DNA of 64,000 nt from contig NZ_FOAI01000004.1 in assembly GCF_900109705.1 (NCBI RefSeq), forward strand, positions 124,001 through 188,000, read 5' to 3'. Of the stretch, positions 26,307 to 36,285 are shown piece after piece. Below the pieces are notes generated by a model. That model worked only from the letters and a program-made list of their open reading frames with translations. It was not told where the DNA came from and searched no databases. Source of the stretch: Roseivivax marinus (GTDB lineage: Bacteria > Pseudomonadota > Alphaproteobacteria > Rhodobacterales > Rhodobacteraceae). Every line of letters begins with the position of its first letter. Position 1 is the stretch's first letter. The position numbers and the translations under genes are program-made.

Positions 26307-26540
26307 GACCCGTGTCTCCTTTGTCGTCTTTCAGTCCCGCCCGCCGCGCGGGCCTTCCCGGGGCTGCCTTGATCGGCGCGCGGACCCCTCGGTCCGTCGG
26401 ATGCCAGTTGCGGTTTCCCCAACGTCCACGATTACATGCCGATTGTAAAAAGCAAGAGAAACACGCTCGTCTTCGGCGCTCGCGACAGCTATGCGCCCGT
26501 TCGACCGGCGTTCGGCGCCGTCCGAAAAGGAGCACCTGAA

Positions 26541-26855
26541 ATGATCGTTTACGGGCTGAAGAATTGCGACACCTGCCGCGCGGCGCGAAAGGCATTGCCC
26601 GGCGCCGACTTCGTGGACGTGTCGGTGGACGGGCTGCCGGCGGAGGTGCGCGACCGCGCGCTCGCGACCTTCGGTTCGGACCTCGTGAATACGCGCTCCA
26701 CGACCTGGCGGGTGCTCTCGGACGAGGATCGCGCCGCCGCGCCCGAAGACCTTCTGACCGCGCATCCCAAGCTGATGAAGCGGCCGCTCATCGCGCAGGG
26801 CGAGACGCTCTACCTCGGCTGGACCGAGGCCACGCGGACCGCGCTCGGGGTCTGA
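26541..26855 (+). CDS. ArsC/Spx-like thioredoxin-fold protein
   Basis: Small cytoplasmic protein of 104 residues with the ArsC/Spx fold. MIVYGLKNCDTCRAARKAL carries the CxxC-R arrangement (Cys9, Cys12), and LLTAHPKLMKRPLI is the conserved middle with the arsenate-reductase-family RP. Related YffB-type proteins are glutathione-linked reductases of unknown substrate. Start at 26541 is supported by AAGGAG at 26526-26531; an upstream in-frame ATG at 26436 is less likely. The gene ends five bases before the convergent end of the bufferin operon. Confidence 0.85.
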   Translation: MIVYGLKNCDTCRAARKALPGADFVDVSVDGLPAEVRDRALATFGSDLVNTRSTTWRVLSDEDRAAAPEDLLTAHPKLMKRPLIAQGETLYLGWTEATRTALGV

Positions 26856-26860
26856 GCCTC

Positions 26861-27421
26861 TCAGGCGGTGCGGGTCGCGGATTGCGGGTCGGCCACACGG
26901 GCAAGGCCCCGATCCACCGACAGTGCGCCGCCGCCCTTCACTGCGAGAATGGCGAAAAGCAACATCCAGAACGCGCGCTGGTCGAGGATCGCCGCGTCGG
27001 GCACGTGATCGAACCAGGCGCCGACCGTCTCGGCATGGGCGATGGCGCCATGGCCGTAGAGATCGGTCAGCGACTGAACCACCACGAAACCCGCCATGCC
27101 GATTGCCGCGAGCCGGGTGAAGAGCCCGAGGACCAGCGCCAGCGGCAGCAGGATCTCGGCCCACGTCCCCGCCACGACGACGGCCCAGTGATGCAGGCCG
27201 AGCTGCGCCGCGTCGTAGCCCGCGGCCTCGAACTGGCGCGGGAAGATTTGCGCATAGGCGCCGGACGCCGGCCTGACGAGCCCCAGCGGCCCGTCTCCGA
27301 TCTTGGTGAGCGCGGAGGTCCAGAAATAGCCCAGCAGCGTCGCCGCGAAGACGATCCGCGCCACGAGCGGCAGCAGGAGGTCCCGGCGGTCGGCGGGGCG
27401 GAACAGCAGGTCATGCAGCAT
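26861..27421 (-). CDS. bufD: DoxX-family membrane protein (BufD)
   Basis: A 186-residue inner-membrane protein with four hydrophobic helices and the DoxX pattern (LGYFWTSALTKI, AGTWAEILLPLALVLGLFTRL). Last gene of a four-gene run with a Cys-rich precursor, a DUF692 enzyme and a DUF2063 protein, the layout reported for the bufferin operons of Caulobacter, where the DoxX gene is bufD. DoxX proteins are thought to influence membrane redox state; the exact role in copper handling is unclear. The start is 11 bases downstream of the bufC stop. Confidence 0.85.
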   Translation of the reverse strand: MLHDLLFRPADRRDLLLPLVARIVFAATLLGYFWTSALTKIGDGPLGLVRPASGAYAQIFPRQFEAAGYDAAQLGLHHWAVVVAGTWAEILLPLALVLGLFTRLAAIGMAGFVVVQSLTDLYGHGAIAHAETVGAWFDHVPDAAILDQRAFWMLLFAILAVKGGGALSVDRGLARVADPQSATRTA

Positions 27422-27432
27422 GTGACGTCTCC

Positions 27433-28170
27433 TCAGAGTTCGATGGCGGCGAGAGCACCCGCAGAAAGCAGTGTCGAAAGCAGGTCCCCGAACGCGTCCG
27501 GATCGCGGAGCCACGTGGCGGCCTCTCCCAGCGACCGTCCGGCCCTCAGCGCGGCCAGCGTCGCGGCCCCGCCTTCGGGCAGGAGGTGTGGCTCCGGGTC
27601 CCAGCCGTGGCGCAGCACCGCGATCTCGGCGGGCGGGCCGTCTTCGGCCGCGGCCATGGGAACGCCGCCGCCGCCGAGCGCCGCGTCACGCAAGGCGAGC
27701 AGCGACCACCGGCTGGTGAGCAGCCGCAGCGAGGGCGCGGGGGTCAGGCGTGCACCCATCAGCGTGGGCCCGTCGGCGGTGGCCAGGACCGAGGCATCGG
27801 CGGCTACGTGATCGGCGGCGTGGTAGCTCTCGCGCAGGGCCAGATCGAGGCGCGCGAGGTCGCCGGCCCAACCTGGCGCGCACGTGGCCAGCCAGCTTGG
27901 AAACCCGTCCCCGTAGCGCGCCAGCACCGGCGAGCGTGGCGGATGCGCGCGAGCGAAGGCCAGCGCGTGGGCGTCGAAGGCGCGTGGACCGAGACCTGCG
28001 CGCACCGACGGAAAGCCGGCCCGCAGCGCCTCGACCAGCGAGGCGGTGACGTTGTTGCGATAGACCGCGTAGCGCCGCGCGGCGTGCCGTCCCGCGCCGT
28101 CGGTCAGGCCCGGGGGAACCGGTGCGGCGGGGTCGAGCAGGCCCGCACGAAACGCGGCCGCGGCACTCAT
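27433..28170 (-). CDS. bufC: DUF2063 partner of the MNIO enzyme (BufC)
   Basis: A 245-residue protein with the HvfC/BufC-type DUF2063 domain at the N-terminus ([43 protein letters not shown]). In related systems this partner binds the precursor peptide and delivers it to the iron enzyme. The start ATG (28168-28170) overlaps the end of the bufB gene by four bases, so the two are translationally coupled. The C-terminal 120 residues are variable and rich in Ala and Leu. Cytoplasmic; no catalytic motif seen. Confidence 0.85.
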   Translation of the reverse strand: MSAAAAFRAGLLDPAAPVPPGLTDGAGRHAARRYAVYRNNVTASLVEALRAGFPSVRAGLGPRAFDAHALAFARAHPPRSPVLARYGDGFPSWLATCAPGWAGDLARLDLALRESYHAADHVAADASVLATADGPTLMGARLTPAPSLRLLTSRWSLLALRDAALGGGGVPMAAAEDGPPAEIAVLRHGWDPEPHLLPEGGAATLAALRAGRSLGEAATWLRDPDAFGDLLSTLLSAGALAAIEL

Positions 28171-29015
28171 GCCACCCGCTCCAGCGCCGCGCCGGCACGC
28201 GCCGCCTCGGCGGCCAGCACCGGCCAGTCCGGCACGCCGGTGTCCCACTCGATCAGCACGGGCGCGGGCCCGGTGCGCGCCAGCACCCGGTCGAGCAGCG
28301 CCCAGACCGGGTCCGCCACCTCGCGCCCGTGGCTGTCGATCAGAAGGGGCGCGCCGTGCTCGTCACGGTCCGCGTCGTGGCCGCCAAGATGGATCTCGCC
28401 CACCGCGCCCAGCGGGAAGGCGTCGACATAGGCCTCGGGCGAGAAGCCAAGGTTCACTGCCGATACGAACACGTTGTTCACGTCGAGAAGCAGGCCGCAG
28501 CCGGTCCGCCGGACGATCTCGGCCAGGAAGTCCGGCTCCGACCAGGTGCTCTCGGTGAAGGCGAGATAGCTCGACGGGTTTTCCAGAAGCATCCGCCGCC
28601 CGAGCGCGTCCTGCACCGCGTCGACATGCGCGCAGACCCGCGCCAGCGTCGCTTCGGTATAGGGCAGGGGCAGCAGGTCGTTCAGGAATTCGGTTTCGTG
28701 CGTGGACCAGGCGAGGTGCTCCGAGAAACTTGCCGGACCCAGTTCGGCGCAAAGCCGCGCCACGCGGGCGAGATGCCGGGCGTCGAGCGCGCCCGACCCG
28801 CCGATCGACAGCCCCACGCCGTGGACCGAGACCGGCATCCTCTCGGCCAGTGCCGCCAGCTGCGCCCGCGGCCGCCCGCCGGCGCCCATGTAGTTCTCGG
28901 CGTGCACCTCGACCCAGCGCACCGCGCCGGGATCGGCCATCAGCGCCTCGAAGTGCCGCGCCTTGAAGCCGACGCCCGGGGCCGCCGGCAATTCCGATCC
29001 GTTCCAGTCGAACAT
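28167..29015 (-). CDS. bufB: MNIO (DUF692) oxidative enzyme (BufB)
   Basis: A 282-residue TIM-barrel multinuclear non-heme iron-dependent oxidative enzyme, family of MbnB, TglH, HvfB and BufB. Metal-ligand segments are visible: [66 protein letters not shown] and LIEWDTGVP. Such enzymes convert Cys side chains in a peptide precursor to oxazolone-thioamide or thiooxazole groups. The substrate is expected to be the DUF2282 protein encoded immediately upstream (88-base gap with a GC-rich palindrome). GGGAGGA precedes the start on the minus strand. Confidence 0.92.
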   Translation of the reverse strand: MFDWNGSELPAAPGVGFKARHFEALMADPGAVRWVEVHAENYMGAGGRPRAQLAALAERMPVSVHGVGLSIGGSGALDARHLARVARLCAELGPASFSEHLAWSTHETEFLNDLLPLPYTEATLARVCAHVDAVQDALGRRMLLENPSSYLAFTESTWSEPDFLAEIVRRTGCGLLLDVNNVFVSAVNLGFSPEAYVDAFPLGAVGEIHLGGHDADRDEHGAPLLIDSHGREVADPVWALLDRVLARTGPAPVLIEWDTGVPDWPVLAAEAARAGAALERVA

Positions 29016-29040
29016 CCCGTCCTCCCGGGCGCGCCGCGCC

Positions 29041-29090
29041 CTTCTTCTCGGTGAAAATACTCCGGGGGTCCGGGGGCAGAGCCCCCGGCC
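29041..29090 (-). repeat. GC-rich intergenic palindrome, copy A
   Basis: On the minus strand it reads a CCGGGGGC-TCT-GCCCCCGG hairpin, then ACCCCCGGAGTATTTTCACCG and AGAAGAAG. Closely matches copy B (41588-41636) and more loosely copy C (60491-60543) and the region after metZ. It lies between the bufA stop and the bufB start in the sense direction and may attenuate read-through. Confidence 0.75.
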
Positions 29091-29102
29091 TTTGCACCCG
29101 GA

Positions 29103-29576
<474 letters not shown>

Positions 29577-29635
29577 TCAGCGTGTGCGCCGCACCGCAGC
29601 ATCCGAAAACCGGAATTTCAGGGACTTGAACGCGA

Positions 29636-29661
29636 AAAACCCCGGCCGGGGCCGGGGTTTT
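29636..29661 (-). terminator. Strong terminator after thrS
   Basis: AAAACCCCGGC (29636-29646) and GCCGGGGTTTT (29651-29661) form an 11-bp stem with a CGGG loop, 23 bases beyond the thrS stop. Being symmetric, it can work on either strand and also insulates the bufA upstream region. Confidence 0.9.
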
Positions 29662-29683
29662 GTAATACCGCCGTTGCGGAATG

Positions 29684-31630
29684 TTACAGAAGGTCGGGCG
29701 ATGTGGCCTCGGCCCTGAGCGTGCTCACGATGTCCGCCAGCGATGTTACAGCCGTCTGTTTCTCGCCGAGACGCCGCACGGTTACGGTGCGCTCTTCGAC
29801 CTCGCGGTGGCCGATGGCGAGGATCACCGGCACCTTGCCGACCGAGTGTTCGCGGACCTTGTAGTTGATCTTCTCGTTGCGGAGGTCGGCTTCGGCGCGG
29901 ACGCCGGCCTTCTGCAGCTCGGCCACGACCTCGCGGATGTAGTCGTCGGCCTCCGACACGATCGAAGCCACCACAACCTGCCGCGGCGCGAGCCAGAACG
30001 GCAGCTTGCCGGCGTGTTCCTCGATCAGGATGCCGATGAACCGCTCGAACGAGCCAAGCACCGCGCGGTGCAGCATGACGGGGCGATGCTTGGCCCCGTC
30101 GGCGCCGATATAGGTGGCGTCGAGCCGCTCGGGCAGGACGAAGTCCACCTGTAGCGTACCGCACTGCCAGTCGCGGCCGATCGCGTCGGTCAGCACGAAT
30201 TCCAGCTTGGGGCCGTAGAAGGCCCCTTCGCCTGGGTTCAACTCGAAGTCGCAACCCGCGGCAGTCGTGGCTGCACGCAGCGCGTGTTCGGACTTGTCCC
30301 AGACGTCGTCGCTTCCCGACCGCACATCGGGCCGGTCGGAGAACTTGACCTTGAAGCCTTCGAAACCGAGGTCGCGGTAGATGCGGGCGAGGAAGTCAAT
30401 GAACCTGCGTGTTTCATCTTCGATTTGCTCCTCTGTACAGAAAATGTGGGCGTCGTCCTGGGTGAACCCGCGGACGCGCATGATGCCGTGCAGGGCACCG
30501 GAAGGCTCATATCTATTGCACGACCCGAACTCTGCCATGCGCAGGGGAAGATCGCGGTATGACTTGAGCCCCTGGTTGAAAATCTGGACGTGGCACGGGC
30601 AGTTCATCGGCTTGAGCGCGTTGATCGCCTTCTCGCGGGCGTGTTCCTCGTCGACTTCGACGATGAACATGTTCTCCTGGTATTTCTCCCAGTGGCCCGA
30701 GGCCTCCCAGAGCTTGCGGTCGACGACCTGCGGCGTGTTCACCTCGACGTAGCCGCCGGCGCGCTGCTGGCGGCGCATGTAGTCCTGAAGCGTGGTGTAG
30801 ACGGACCATCCGTTGGGGTGCCAGAACACCTGGCCCGGCGCCTCTTCCTGCATGTGGAAAAGGTCCATTTCGCGGCCCAGGCGACGGTGGTCGCGCTTGG
30901 CGGCCTCCTCGAGGAAGGTCAGGTGCGCCTTGAGCGCATCGCGGTTCTTGAACGCCACGCCCTGAACACGCTGGAGCATCGGGCGCGAGGTGTCGCCGAA
31001 CCAGTAGGCGCCGGAGACCCCCATCAGCTTGAACGCGTCCGCGGGCAGCTGCCCGGTGTGCTGGAGGTGCGGGCCGCGGCAGAGATCCTGCCAGTCGCCG
31101 TGCCAGTACATCCGGATCGGCGCGTCCTCGGGGATGCGCTCGATCAGCTCGACCTTATAGGGCTCGCCCAGCTCTTCGTAATGCGCGATCGCGCGCGCGC
31201 GATCCCAGACCTCGGTGGTCACGGGCTCCTTCGCGGCGACGATATCCTTCATCTTGGCCTCGATGCGGCCGAGATCCTCGGGCGTGAAGGGGTCCTGGCG
31301 GTCGAAGTCGTAGAACCAGCCGCGCTCGGTAACCGGGCCGATGGTGACCTTGGTGTCGGGCCAGATCTCCTGCACCGCGCGCGCCATGACGTGCGCGAAG
31401 TCGTGGCGGATCAGCTCGAGAGCCTGATCCTCGTCCTGCATGGTGTGAATGGCGATCTGCGCGTCGGCGTCGATGGGCCATTGCAGGTCCCAGTGCGCAC
31501 CGTTCACGCTGGCCGAGATGGCCTTCTTGCCCAGCGAGGTCGAGATCGACTGCGCGACTTCGGCCGGCGTGGTGCCGGCGGGAAACTCGCGCGCATTGCC
31601 ATCGGGGAAGGTCAGGGAAATCTGGCTCAT
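29684..31630 (-). CDS. thrS: Threonyl-tRNA synthetase
   Basis: Class II aminoacyl-tRNA synthetase (648 residues) charging tRNA-Thr. Domains in order: TGS domain (about 1-62, [19 protein letters not shown]), second additional/editing domain with [11 protein letters not shown] and [11 protein letters not shown], catalytic core from about 245 with [10 protein letters not shown] (zinc Cys), [19 protein letters not shown] (motif 2) and [16 protein letters not shown] (motif 3), and the anticodon-binding domain at the end. Full length. Stands alone with its own terminator. Confidence 0.97.
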   Translation of the reverse strand: MSQISLTFPDGNAREFPAGTTPAEVAQSISTSLGKKAISASVNGAHWDLQWPIDADAQIAIHTMQDEDQALELIRHDFAHVMARAVQEIWPDTKVTIGPVTERGWFYDFDRQDPFTPEDLGRIEAKMKDIVAAKEPVTTEVWDRARAIAHYEELGEPYKVELIERIPEDAPIRMYWHGDWQDLCRGPHLQHTGQLPADAFKLMGVSGAYWFGDTSRPMLQRVQGVAFKNRDALKAHLTFLEEAAKRDHRRLGREMDLFHMQEEAPGQVFWHPNGWSVYTTLQDYMRRQQRAGGYVEVNTPQVVDRKLWEASGHWEKYQENMFIVEVDEEHAREKAINALKPMNCPCHVQIFNQGLKSYRDLPLRMAEFGSCNRYEPSGALHGIMRVRGFTQDDAHIFCTEEQIEDETRRFIDFLARIYRDLGFEGFKVKFSDRPDVRSGSDDVWDKSEHALRAATTAAGCDFELNPGEGAFYGPKLEFVLTDAIGRDWQCGTLQVDFVLPERLDATYIGADGAKHRPVMLHRAVLGSFERFIGILIEEHAGKLPFWLAPRQVVVASIVSEADDYIREVVAELQKAGVRAEADLRNEKINYKVREHSVGKVPVILAIGHREVEERTVTVRRLGEKQTAVTSLADIVSTLRAEATSPDLL

Positions 31631-31760
31631 CGGCCAAGCTCCTCGTCGGTTCGGCGCCCACGGAACGCCCGGTTGCGGGTTATGTCGTGCGCGCTATCTC
31701 GCGTCTGGCGCCGAAACTGTCAACCGGCGCGATCCCAGGCTGACACCCCAGGAGACGGTA

Positions 31761-33032
31761 ATGAGTGACGCGAGTAACGACGAACTGCGCGAGGTCTACG
31801 GTACGCTGACCGACGACGATGGCGACGCCTCGGCGCGCGAGGCCCGCAATGGGCTGCGTCACATGGTGTCGCTGTCGGTCCAGAAGGTGGCGGACGGTCT
31901 GATCGATCCCAAGCTGGTGCTGGCCTGGCTGATGAACGTGCTCGGCGCACCGGCTTACCTCGTGGGGTTCCTCGTGCCGATCCGCGAGGCGGGGGCGCTT
32001 CTGCCGCAAATCCTGCTGGCCGGGCCGACCGAGGCGCTACGGCACCGCAAGTGGGTCTGGGTCGCGGGGTGCGCGGTGCAGGGGGTCGGCGCGCTGGGCA
32101 TCGCGCTGTCGGCTCTCATGCTCGACGGGGCGGCCGCGGGCGTCGCGATCTGCCTTTCGCTCGCCGTGCTGGCCTGCGCGCGGGCCGCCTGTTCGGTCAG
32201 CTACAAGGACATCCTCGGCAAGACGGTCCCCAAGACGCGCCGCGGTGCGGTGAAGGGCGTGGCCGGGTCCGCCTCGTCGGCGGCGGTTCTGGTCTTCGCG
32301 CTGCTGCTGATCTCGGGGCTCCTGCAGGAAAAAGGGCCGCTCGTGGTGGCGATCCTGATCGCGTCGGCGCTGTGGTTCCTGGCCTCGGCGGTGTTCGCGA
32401 CGCTCGAGGAAAAGCCCTCCGAGCCCGGAGAAAGCCGCGGCCTCGACCTGTCGCCGCTGCGTGAGGACGCGCAGTTTCGCCGCTTCATCGCGGCGCGGGG
32501 CGCGCTCACCGCGACGGCACTGGCACCGCCCTATCTGGTGATCCTGTCGGGCGGGGACAGTGCGTTGCAGAGGCTGGGCGCGTTGCTTCTGGCCTCGGCG
32601 GCGGCGGCGTTCGTGTCCTCTTATGTCTGGGGGCGGCTCTCGGACCGGTCGTCGCGCAAGGTCCTGATGCTTTCGGGGCTGTCCGGAGGCATTGCCATGG
32701 CTGTCGCCGCGCTGGCAGGTGCGATGGGCTGGACCGACGGCGTGGTGATCGCACCGCTGATCCTTTTCGTGATGCAGATCGCCTACCAGGGCGTGCGCGA
32801 GGGCAGGGGGACCTACCTCGTCGACATGGCGCCCGCCGACAAGCGCTCGACCTACGCGGCGCTTGCGAACACGTCGATAGGGGTGCTTCTGCTCGTGGCC
32901 GGCGCGTTCGGCGGCGCGTTGAGCGCGGGCGGCGCGGTCTGGGCGCTTTCGGGCTTTGCGGTTCTCTCGTGCGTCGGAGCACTGATCGCCGTGGGACTGA
33001 ACGAGGTCGAGGTCTCGGAGGGGCGGGACTGA
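31761..33032 (+). CDS. MFS transporter
   Basis: A 423-residue major facilitator protein. After about 35 hydrophilic residues there are about 12 hydrophobic helices; WGRLSDRSSRKVLMLSGL between the two halves is the MFS loop motif (GxxxDrxgRr-like). Substrate unknown; no antibiotic-efflux signature seen. AGGAGACGG precedes the start at 31761; an upstream open extension overlaps thrS and is discarded. Convergent with the lipoprotein gene, with a hairpin between. Confidence 0.85.
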   Translation: MSDASNDELREVYGTLTDDDGDASAREARNGLRHMVSLSVQKVADGLIDPKLVLAWLMNVLGAPAYLVGFLVPIREAGALLPQILLAGPTEALRHRKWVWVAGCAVQGVGALGIALSALMLDGAAAGVAICLSLAVLACARAACSVSYKDILGKTVPKTRRGAVKGVAGSASSAAVLVFALLLISGLLQEKGPLVVAILIASALWFLASAVFATLEEKPSEPGESRGLDLSPLREDAQFRRFIAARGALTATALAPPYLVILSGGDSALQRLGALLLASAAAAFVSSYVWGRLSDRSSRKVLMLSGLSGGIAMAVAALAGAMGWTDGVVIAPLILFVMQIAYQGVREGRGTYLVDMAPADKRSTYAALANTSIGVLLLVAGAFGGALSAGGAVWALSGFAVLSCVGALIAVGLNEVEVSEGRD

Positions 33033-33050
33033 TCCCGGGGTCTTTGGGGG

Positions 33051-33075
33051 CCGCGCCCGGATCGGCCGGGCGCGG
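33051..33075. terminator. Hairpin between convergent genes
   Basis: CCGCGCCCGG (33051-33060) pairs with CCGGGCGCGG (33066-33075) around ATCGG, a perfect 10-bp stem. No T run on either side, but its position between two convergent stops fits a bidirectional terminator. Confidence 0.55.
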
Positions 33076-33087
33076 CAGGCGGTCCGA

Positions 33088-33657
33088 TCAGAGAGCGTTC
33101 TGCGTCTGGCGCACGATGCGTTGGCCCGGCAGGTCGCGGCCGAGGATCGTGGTGCGCGCATCCCGCGCGAAGGTGCCGAGCAGCTGGCGGTAGAAACGCG
33201 AGCGGCTGCCGGCGATGGCCGACGCTGCGCCGCCCAGCACGCTTTCCGCCGCCTCGCCCGCGGTAACCGCGATCGGCACCGAGGCCTGAAGCGTGCCCTG
33301 CGGGTCGATGAGCCGCACGGTCCCCTCGAGCTGCGACTGGTCGCGCCCGAGCGCGGTGCTGGTGGCCGACGCGACCGCGAGGTTCGCGACCTCGACCTGC
33401 ATGGTCCAGCCGCCCTGCTGCACGATCCGGTCCGAAAACTCGCGCCGCAGCACGCCTTGCAGGTCGGGTGCGAGCACGTTGCGGACATCCTGCGCGCCGG
33501 AATTAAGGAAGTTCGCGCCCGAACTCACCACCTGCACGTTCGAAATCCGCAGCGCGCGGCGCTCCGCCGTGGTCAGCGCGGTGTCCGAGGGGATCGGCGC
33601 GCAGGCGGCGGCGAGGGCGGTGGCACCGAGGGCGGCGAGGAAATGTCTGCGGTCCAT
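33088..33657 (-). CDS. Putative lipoprotein of unknown function
   Basis: A 189-residue protein with a lipoprotein signal: MDRRHFLAALGATALAAAC, lipobox AAAC at about residue 19, and an RR pair that could direct Tat export. The rest has alternating beta-like segments (WTMQVEVANLAVASA, LEGTVRLIDPQGTLQASVPI) and ends with IVRQTQNAL. I do not recognise a function. It stands alone, convergent with the MFS gene and divergent from the pot operon. Confidence 0.7.
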   Translation of the reverse strand: MDRRHFLAALGATALAAACAPIPSDTALTTAERRALRISNVQVVSSGANFLNSGAQDVRNVLAPDLQGVLRREFSDRIVQQGGWTMQVEVANLAVASATSTALGRDQSQLEGTVRLIDPQGTLQASVPIAVTAGEAAESVLGGAASAIAGSRSRFYRQLLGTFARDARTTILGRDLPGQRIVRQTQNAL

Positions 33658-33942
33658 GAACTGTCCTTCCGGGTCGTGTCGTATCGGGTCTCGAACGTCT
33701 CGCGCCTGCGCGCGCGTGGAGTAAGAGCTACGGCGCGCAGGCGTCGAGGCAAGCCGGCCCGGATCGCGCGCAAAATGTGATCAAATTTTCGCCTGTTACC
33801 CGTGAACCGCCCCGAAGGGATCAAAGCGCACCTTGCGGGGGCGTGCGGGGCATGGAAACATCCCCTCGACGCAGGGGGACGCGTGCGCGACAGGAGAACG
33901 ACCGCGCCGGCCCCTCGCGGAAAGACCAACGGGAGCGACCAC

Positions 33943-35025
33943 ATGACCAAGCTGATTACCCTGACCGCCGCGGGCGCGCTGCTCGCGGGGATGGCCTCCG
34001 CGCAGGAGGTCCGCGTCTACAACTGGTCCGACTACATCGACGAGGACCTGCTGACCCAGTTCGAGGAAGAGACCGGGATCGAGCTGATCTACGACGTCTT
34101 CGACTCCAACGAGGTGCTCGAGACCAAGATGCTGGCCGGCAATTCGGGCTACGACGTGGTGGTGCCCACCGGCACGTTCCTCCAGCGCCAGATCCAGGCG
34201 GGCGCATTCCAGAAGCTCGACAAGGAGCAGCTGCCCAACATCGACAACCTGTGGTCCGTCGTCACCGACCGCACCGAGGCCTACGATCCGGGCAACGAGT
34301 ACTCGATCAACTACATGTGGGGCACCACCGGGCTCGGCGTGAACGTCGACAAGGTCAAGGAGGTCCTCGGAGAGGACGCGCCCATGAACTCGTGGGACCT
34401 GGTGTTCGATCCGGCCAACATGGAGAAGCTCGCCGAGTGCGGCGTGCACTTCCTCGACGCTCCGGCCGAGATGATCCCGGCCGCGCTCAACTATATCGGC
34501 GAGGACCCCAACAGCCACGATCCCGAGGTGATCGAGAAGGCCGGCGAGGTCTATTCCGAGATCCGTCCCCACATCCAGAAGTTCCACAGCTCGGAATACA
34601 TCAACGCGCTGGCGAACGGCGAGATCTGCGTGGCCGTGGGCTGGTCGGGCGACATCCTGCAGGCGCGCGATCGCGCGGCCGAGGCCGACAACGGCGTGAC
34701 CGTGGAGTACTCGATCCCGAAAGAGGGCGCGCAGATGTGGTTCGACCAGATGGCGATCCCGGCGGATGCCCCGAACCCGGAGCAGGCGCACGCCTTCCTG
34801 AACTTCATCCTCGACGCGCAGAACATGGCGCAGGCGTCCAACTACGTCTACTACGCCAACGGCAACGAGGCGTCGCAGGAATACCTCAACGAGGATGTCA
34901 TCGGCGATCCGGCGATCTACCCCGACCAGGAGACGCTGGACAACCTCTACACCACCACGCCCTACGACCCGCGCGTCCAGCGCACGGTCACCCGGCTGTG
35001 GACCTCGATCAAGTCGGGCGTCTGA
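33943..35025 (+). CDS. potF: Polyamine ABC transporter binding protein
   Basis: Periplasmic binding protein (360 residues) for putrescine or spermidine. A signal peptide runs to about residue 20 (LLAGMASA-QEV), then VRVYNWSDYIDEDLLTQFEEET, the standard PotF/PotD beginning. YDVVVPTGTFLQRQ, NYMWGTTGLGVN, VAVGWSGDILQARDRA and KEGAQMWFDQMAIP agree with PotF. Start at 33943 has GGGAGCG upstream. First gene of potFGHI; an inverted repeat lies between it and potG. Confidence 0.93.
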   Translation: MTKLITLTAAGALLAGMASAQEVRVYNWSDYIDEDLLTQFEEETGIELIYDVFDSNEVLETKMLAGNSGYDVVVPTGTFLQRQIQAGAFQKLDKEQLPNIDNLWSVVTDRTEAYDPGNEYSINYMWGTTGLGVNVDKVKEVLGEDAPMNSWDLVFDPANMEKLAECGVHFLDAPAEMIPAALNYIGEDPNSHDPEVIEKAGEVYSEIRPHIQKFHSSEYINALANGEICVAVGWSGDILQARDRAAEADNGVTVEYSIPKEGAQMWFDQMAIPADAPNPEQAHAFLNFILDAQNMAQASNYVYYANGNEASQEYLNEDVIGDPAIYPDQETLDNLYTTTPYDPRVQRTVTRLWTSIKSGV

Positions 35026-35041
35026 TCGATACCGCAAACGG

Positions 35042-35065
35042 GGCCCGCGCGACGCAGCGCGGGCC
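35042..35065 (+). promoter_or_regulatory. Stem-loop between potF and potG
   Basis: GGCCCGCGC (35042-35050) pairs with GCGCGGGCC (35057-35065) around GACGCA, a 9-bp GC stem without a T run. Such hairpins after binding-protein genes usually stabilise the upstream message or limit read-through. Confidence 0.6.
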
Positions 35066-35111
35066 TCGCCGACGTACGCCCTCCTGACTTCGCGCCGCCT
35101 TCGGAGCCTCC

Positions 35112-36236
35112 ATGAACCAGACGGTCTTCGCCCCCTGGGACGATCCGGACGAAAAGCCCCTGATCCAGTTTCGCAACGTGACGAAGCGGTTCGGAGACTT
35201 CACCGCAATCGACGACCTGACGCTCGACATCTACGCGCAGGAATTCTTTGCGCTGCTCGGTCCCTCGGGCTGCGGCAAGACCACGATGATGCGGATGCTC
35301 GCGGGCTTCGAGACGCCCACCGAGGGCAACATCCTGCTGTCGGGGCAGGATATCGCGCCGATCCCGCCGAACAAGCGGGCGGTGAACATGATGTTCCAGT
35401 CCTACGCGCTGTTTCCGCACCTGAGCGTGCGCGACAACATCGCCTTCGGTCTGCGCCGCGAGTCGAAGGACAAGGCCAAGATCGACGAACGGGTCGAGGA
35501 GATGCTGCGCCTCACGCGACTGACCAAGTTCGCCGGCCGCAAACCGCATCAGATCTCCGGCGGCCAGCGCCAGCGCGTGGCGCTCGCGCGCAGTCTCGCC
35601 AAGGCGCCGAAGCTCCTGTTGCTTGACGAGCCGCTCGGCGCGCTCGACCGCAAGCTCCGCGAGGAGACGCAGTTCGAGCTCATGGACATCCAGGAAAAGA
35701 CAGGCACCACCTTCGTGATCGTGACCCACGACCAGGAGGAGGCCATGACCGTGGCCTCCCGCGTTGCGGTGATGGACGAGGGCAAGCTGATCCAGGTCGC
35801 CACGCCCGACGTGATCTACGAGGCGCCGAACTCGGTCTACGTGGCCGACTTCATCGGCGACGTGAACATCGTCGAGGGCCGCGCCAGTCAGACCGGCGAC
35901 AAGGTCGACGTGGCCTGGGCCGAGGGCCAGCCGCCGATCCACGCCACGACGCAGAAGCGCTTCGACCGCGACGCCCAGTGTTATTTCGCGATCCGTCCCG
36001 AGAAGGTGCACATCTCGAAGGAGCGCGACGACAGCCGTCCCAACGTGCTGCAGGGCAAGGTCATCGACATCGCCTATCTCGGCAACATCTCGACCTATCA
36101 CGTGCGCCTTGCCGACGGCACGATGATGAAGGCGCAGAGCGCGAACACCCGCCGTCTCGCCAATCGGGGCATCACTTGGGAGGACGAGGTGTGGCTGTCG
36201 TTCACCGACACCGCCGGCGTCATGCTGGCGCGATGA
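35112..36236 (+). CDS. potG: Polyamine ABC transporter ATPase
   Basis: ATP-binding subunit (374 residues). Walker A is GPSGCGKTT (about residue 55), Q-loop NMMFQSYALFPHLSV, signature ISGGQRQRVALARSL, Walker B LLLLDEPLGALD, and VTHDQEEAMT. The C-terminal 110 residues hold the TOBE regulatory domain (FAIRPEKVHISKE, VIDIAYLGNISTYHV) usual in PotA/PotG. 49 bases precede potH. Confidence 0.95.
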   Translation: MNQTVFAPWDDPDEKPLIQFRNVTKRFGDFTAIDDLTLDIYAQEFFALLGPSGCGKTTMMRMLAGFETPTEGNILLSGQDIAPIPPNKRAVNMMFQSYALFPHLSVRDNIAFGLRRESKDKAKIDERVEEMLRLTRLTKFAGRKPHQISGGQRQRVALARSLAKAPKLLLLDEPLGALDRKLREETQFELMDIQEKTGTTFVIVTHDQEEAMTVASRVAVMDEGKLIQVATPDVIYEAPNSVYVADFIGDVNIVEGRASQTGDKVDVAWAEGQPPIHATTQKRFDRDAQCYFAIRPEKVHISKERDDSRPNVLQGKVIDIAYLGNISTYHVRLADGTMMKAQSANTRRLANRGITWEDEVWLSFTDTAGVMLAR

Positions 36237-36285
36237 ACCGCACCGCGCCCCACACCGCCGCGCCCGCCGCACGGAGGATCCGCCG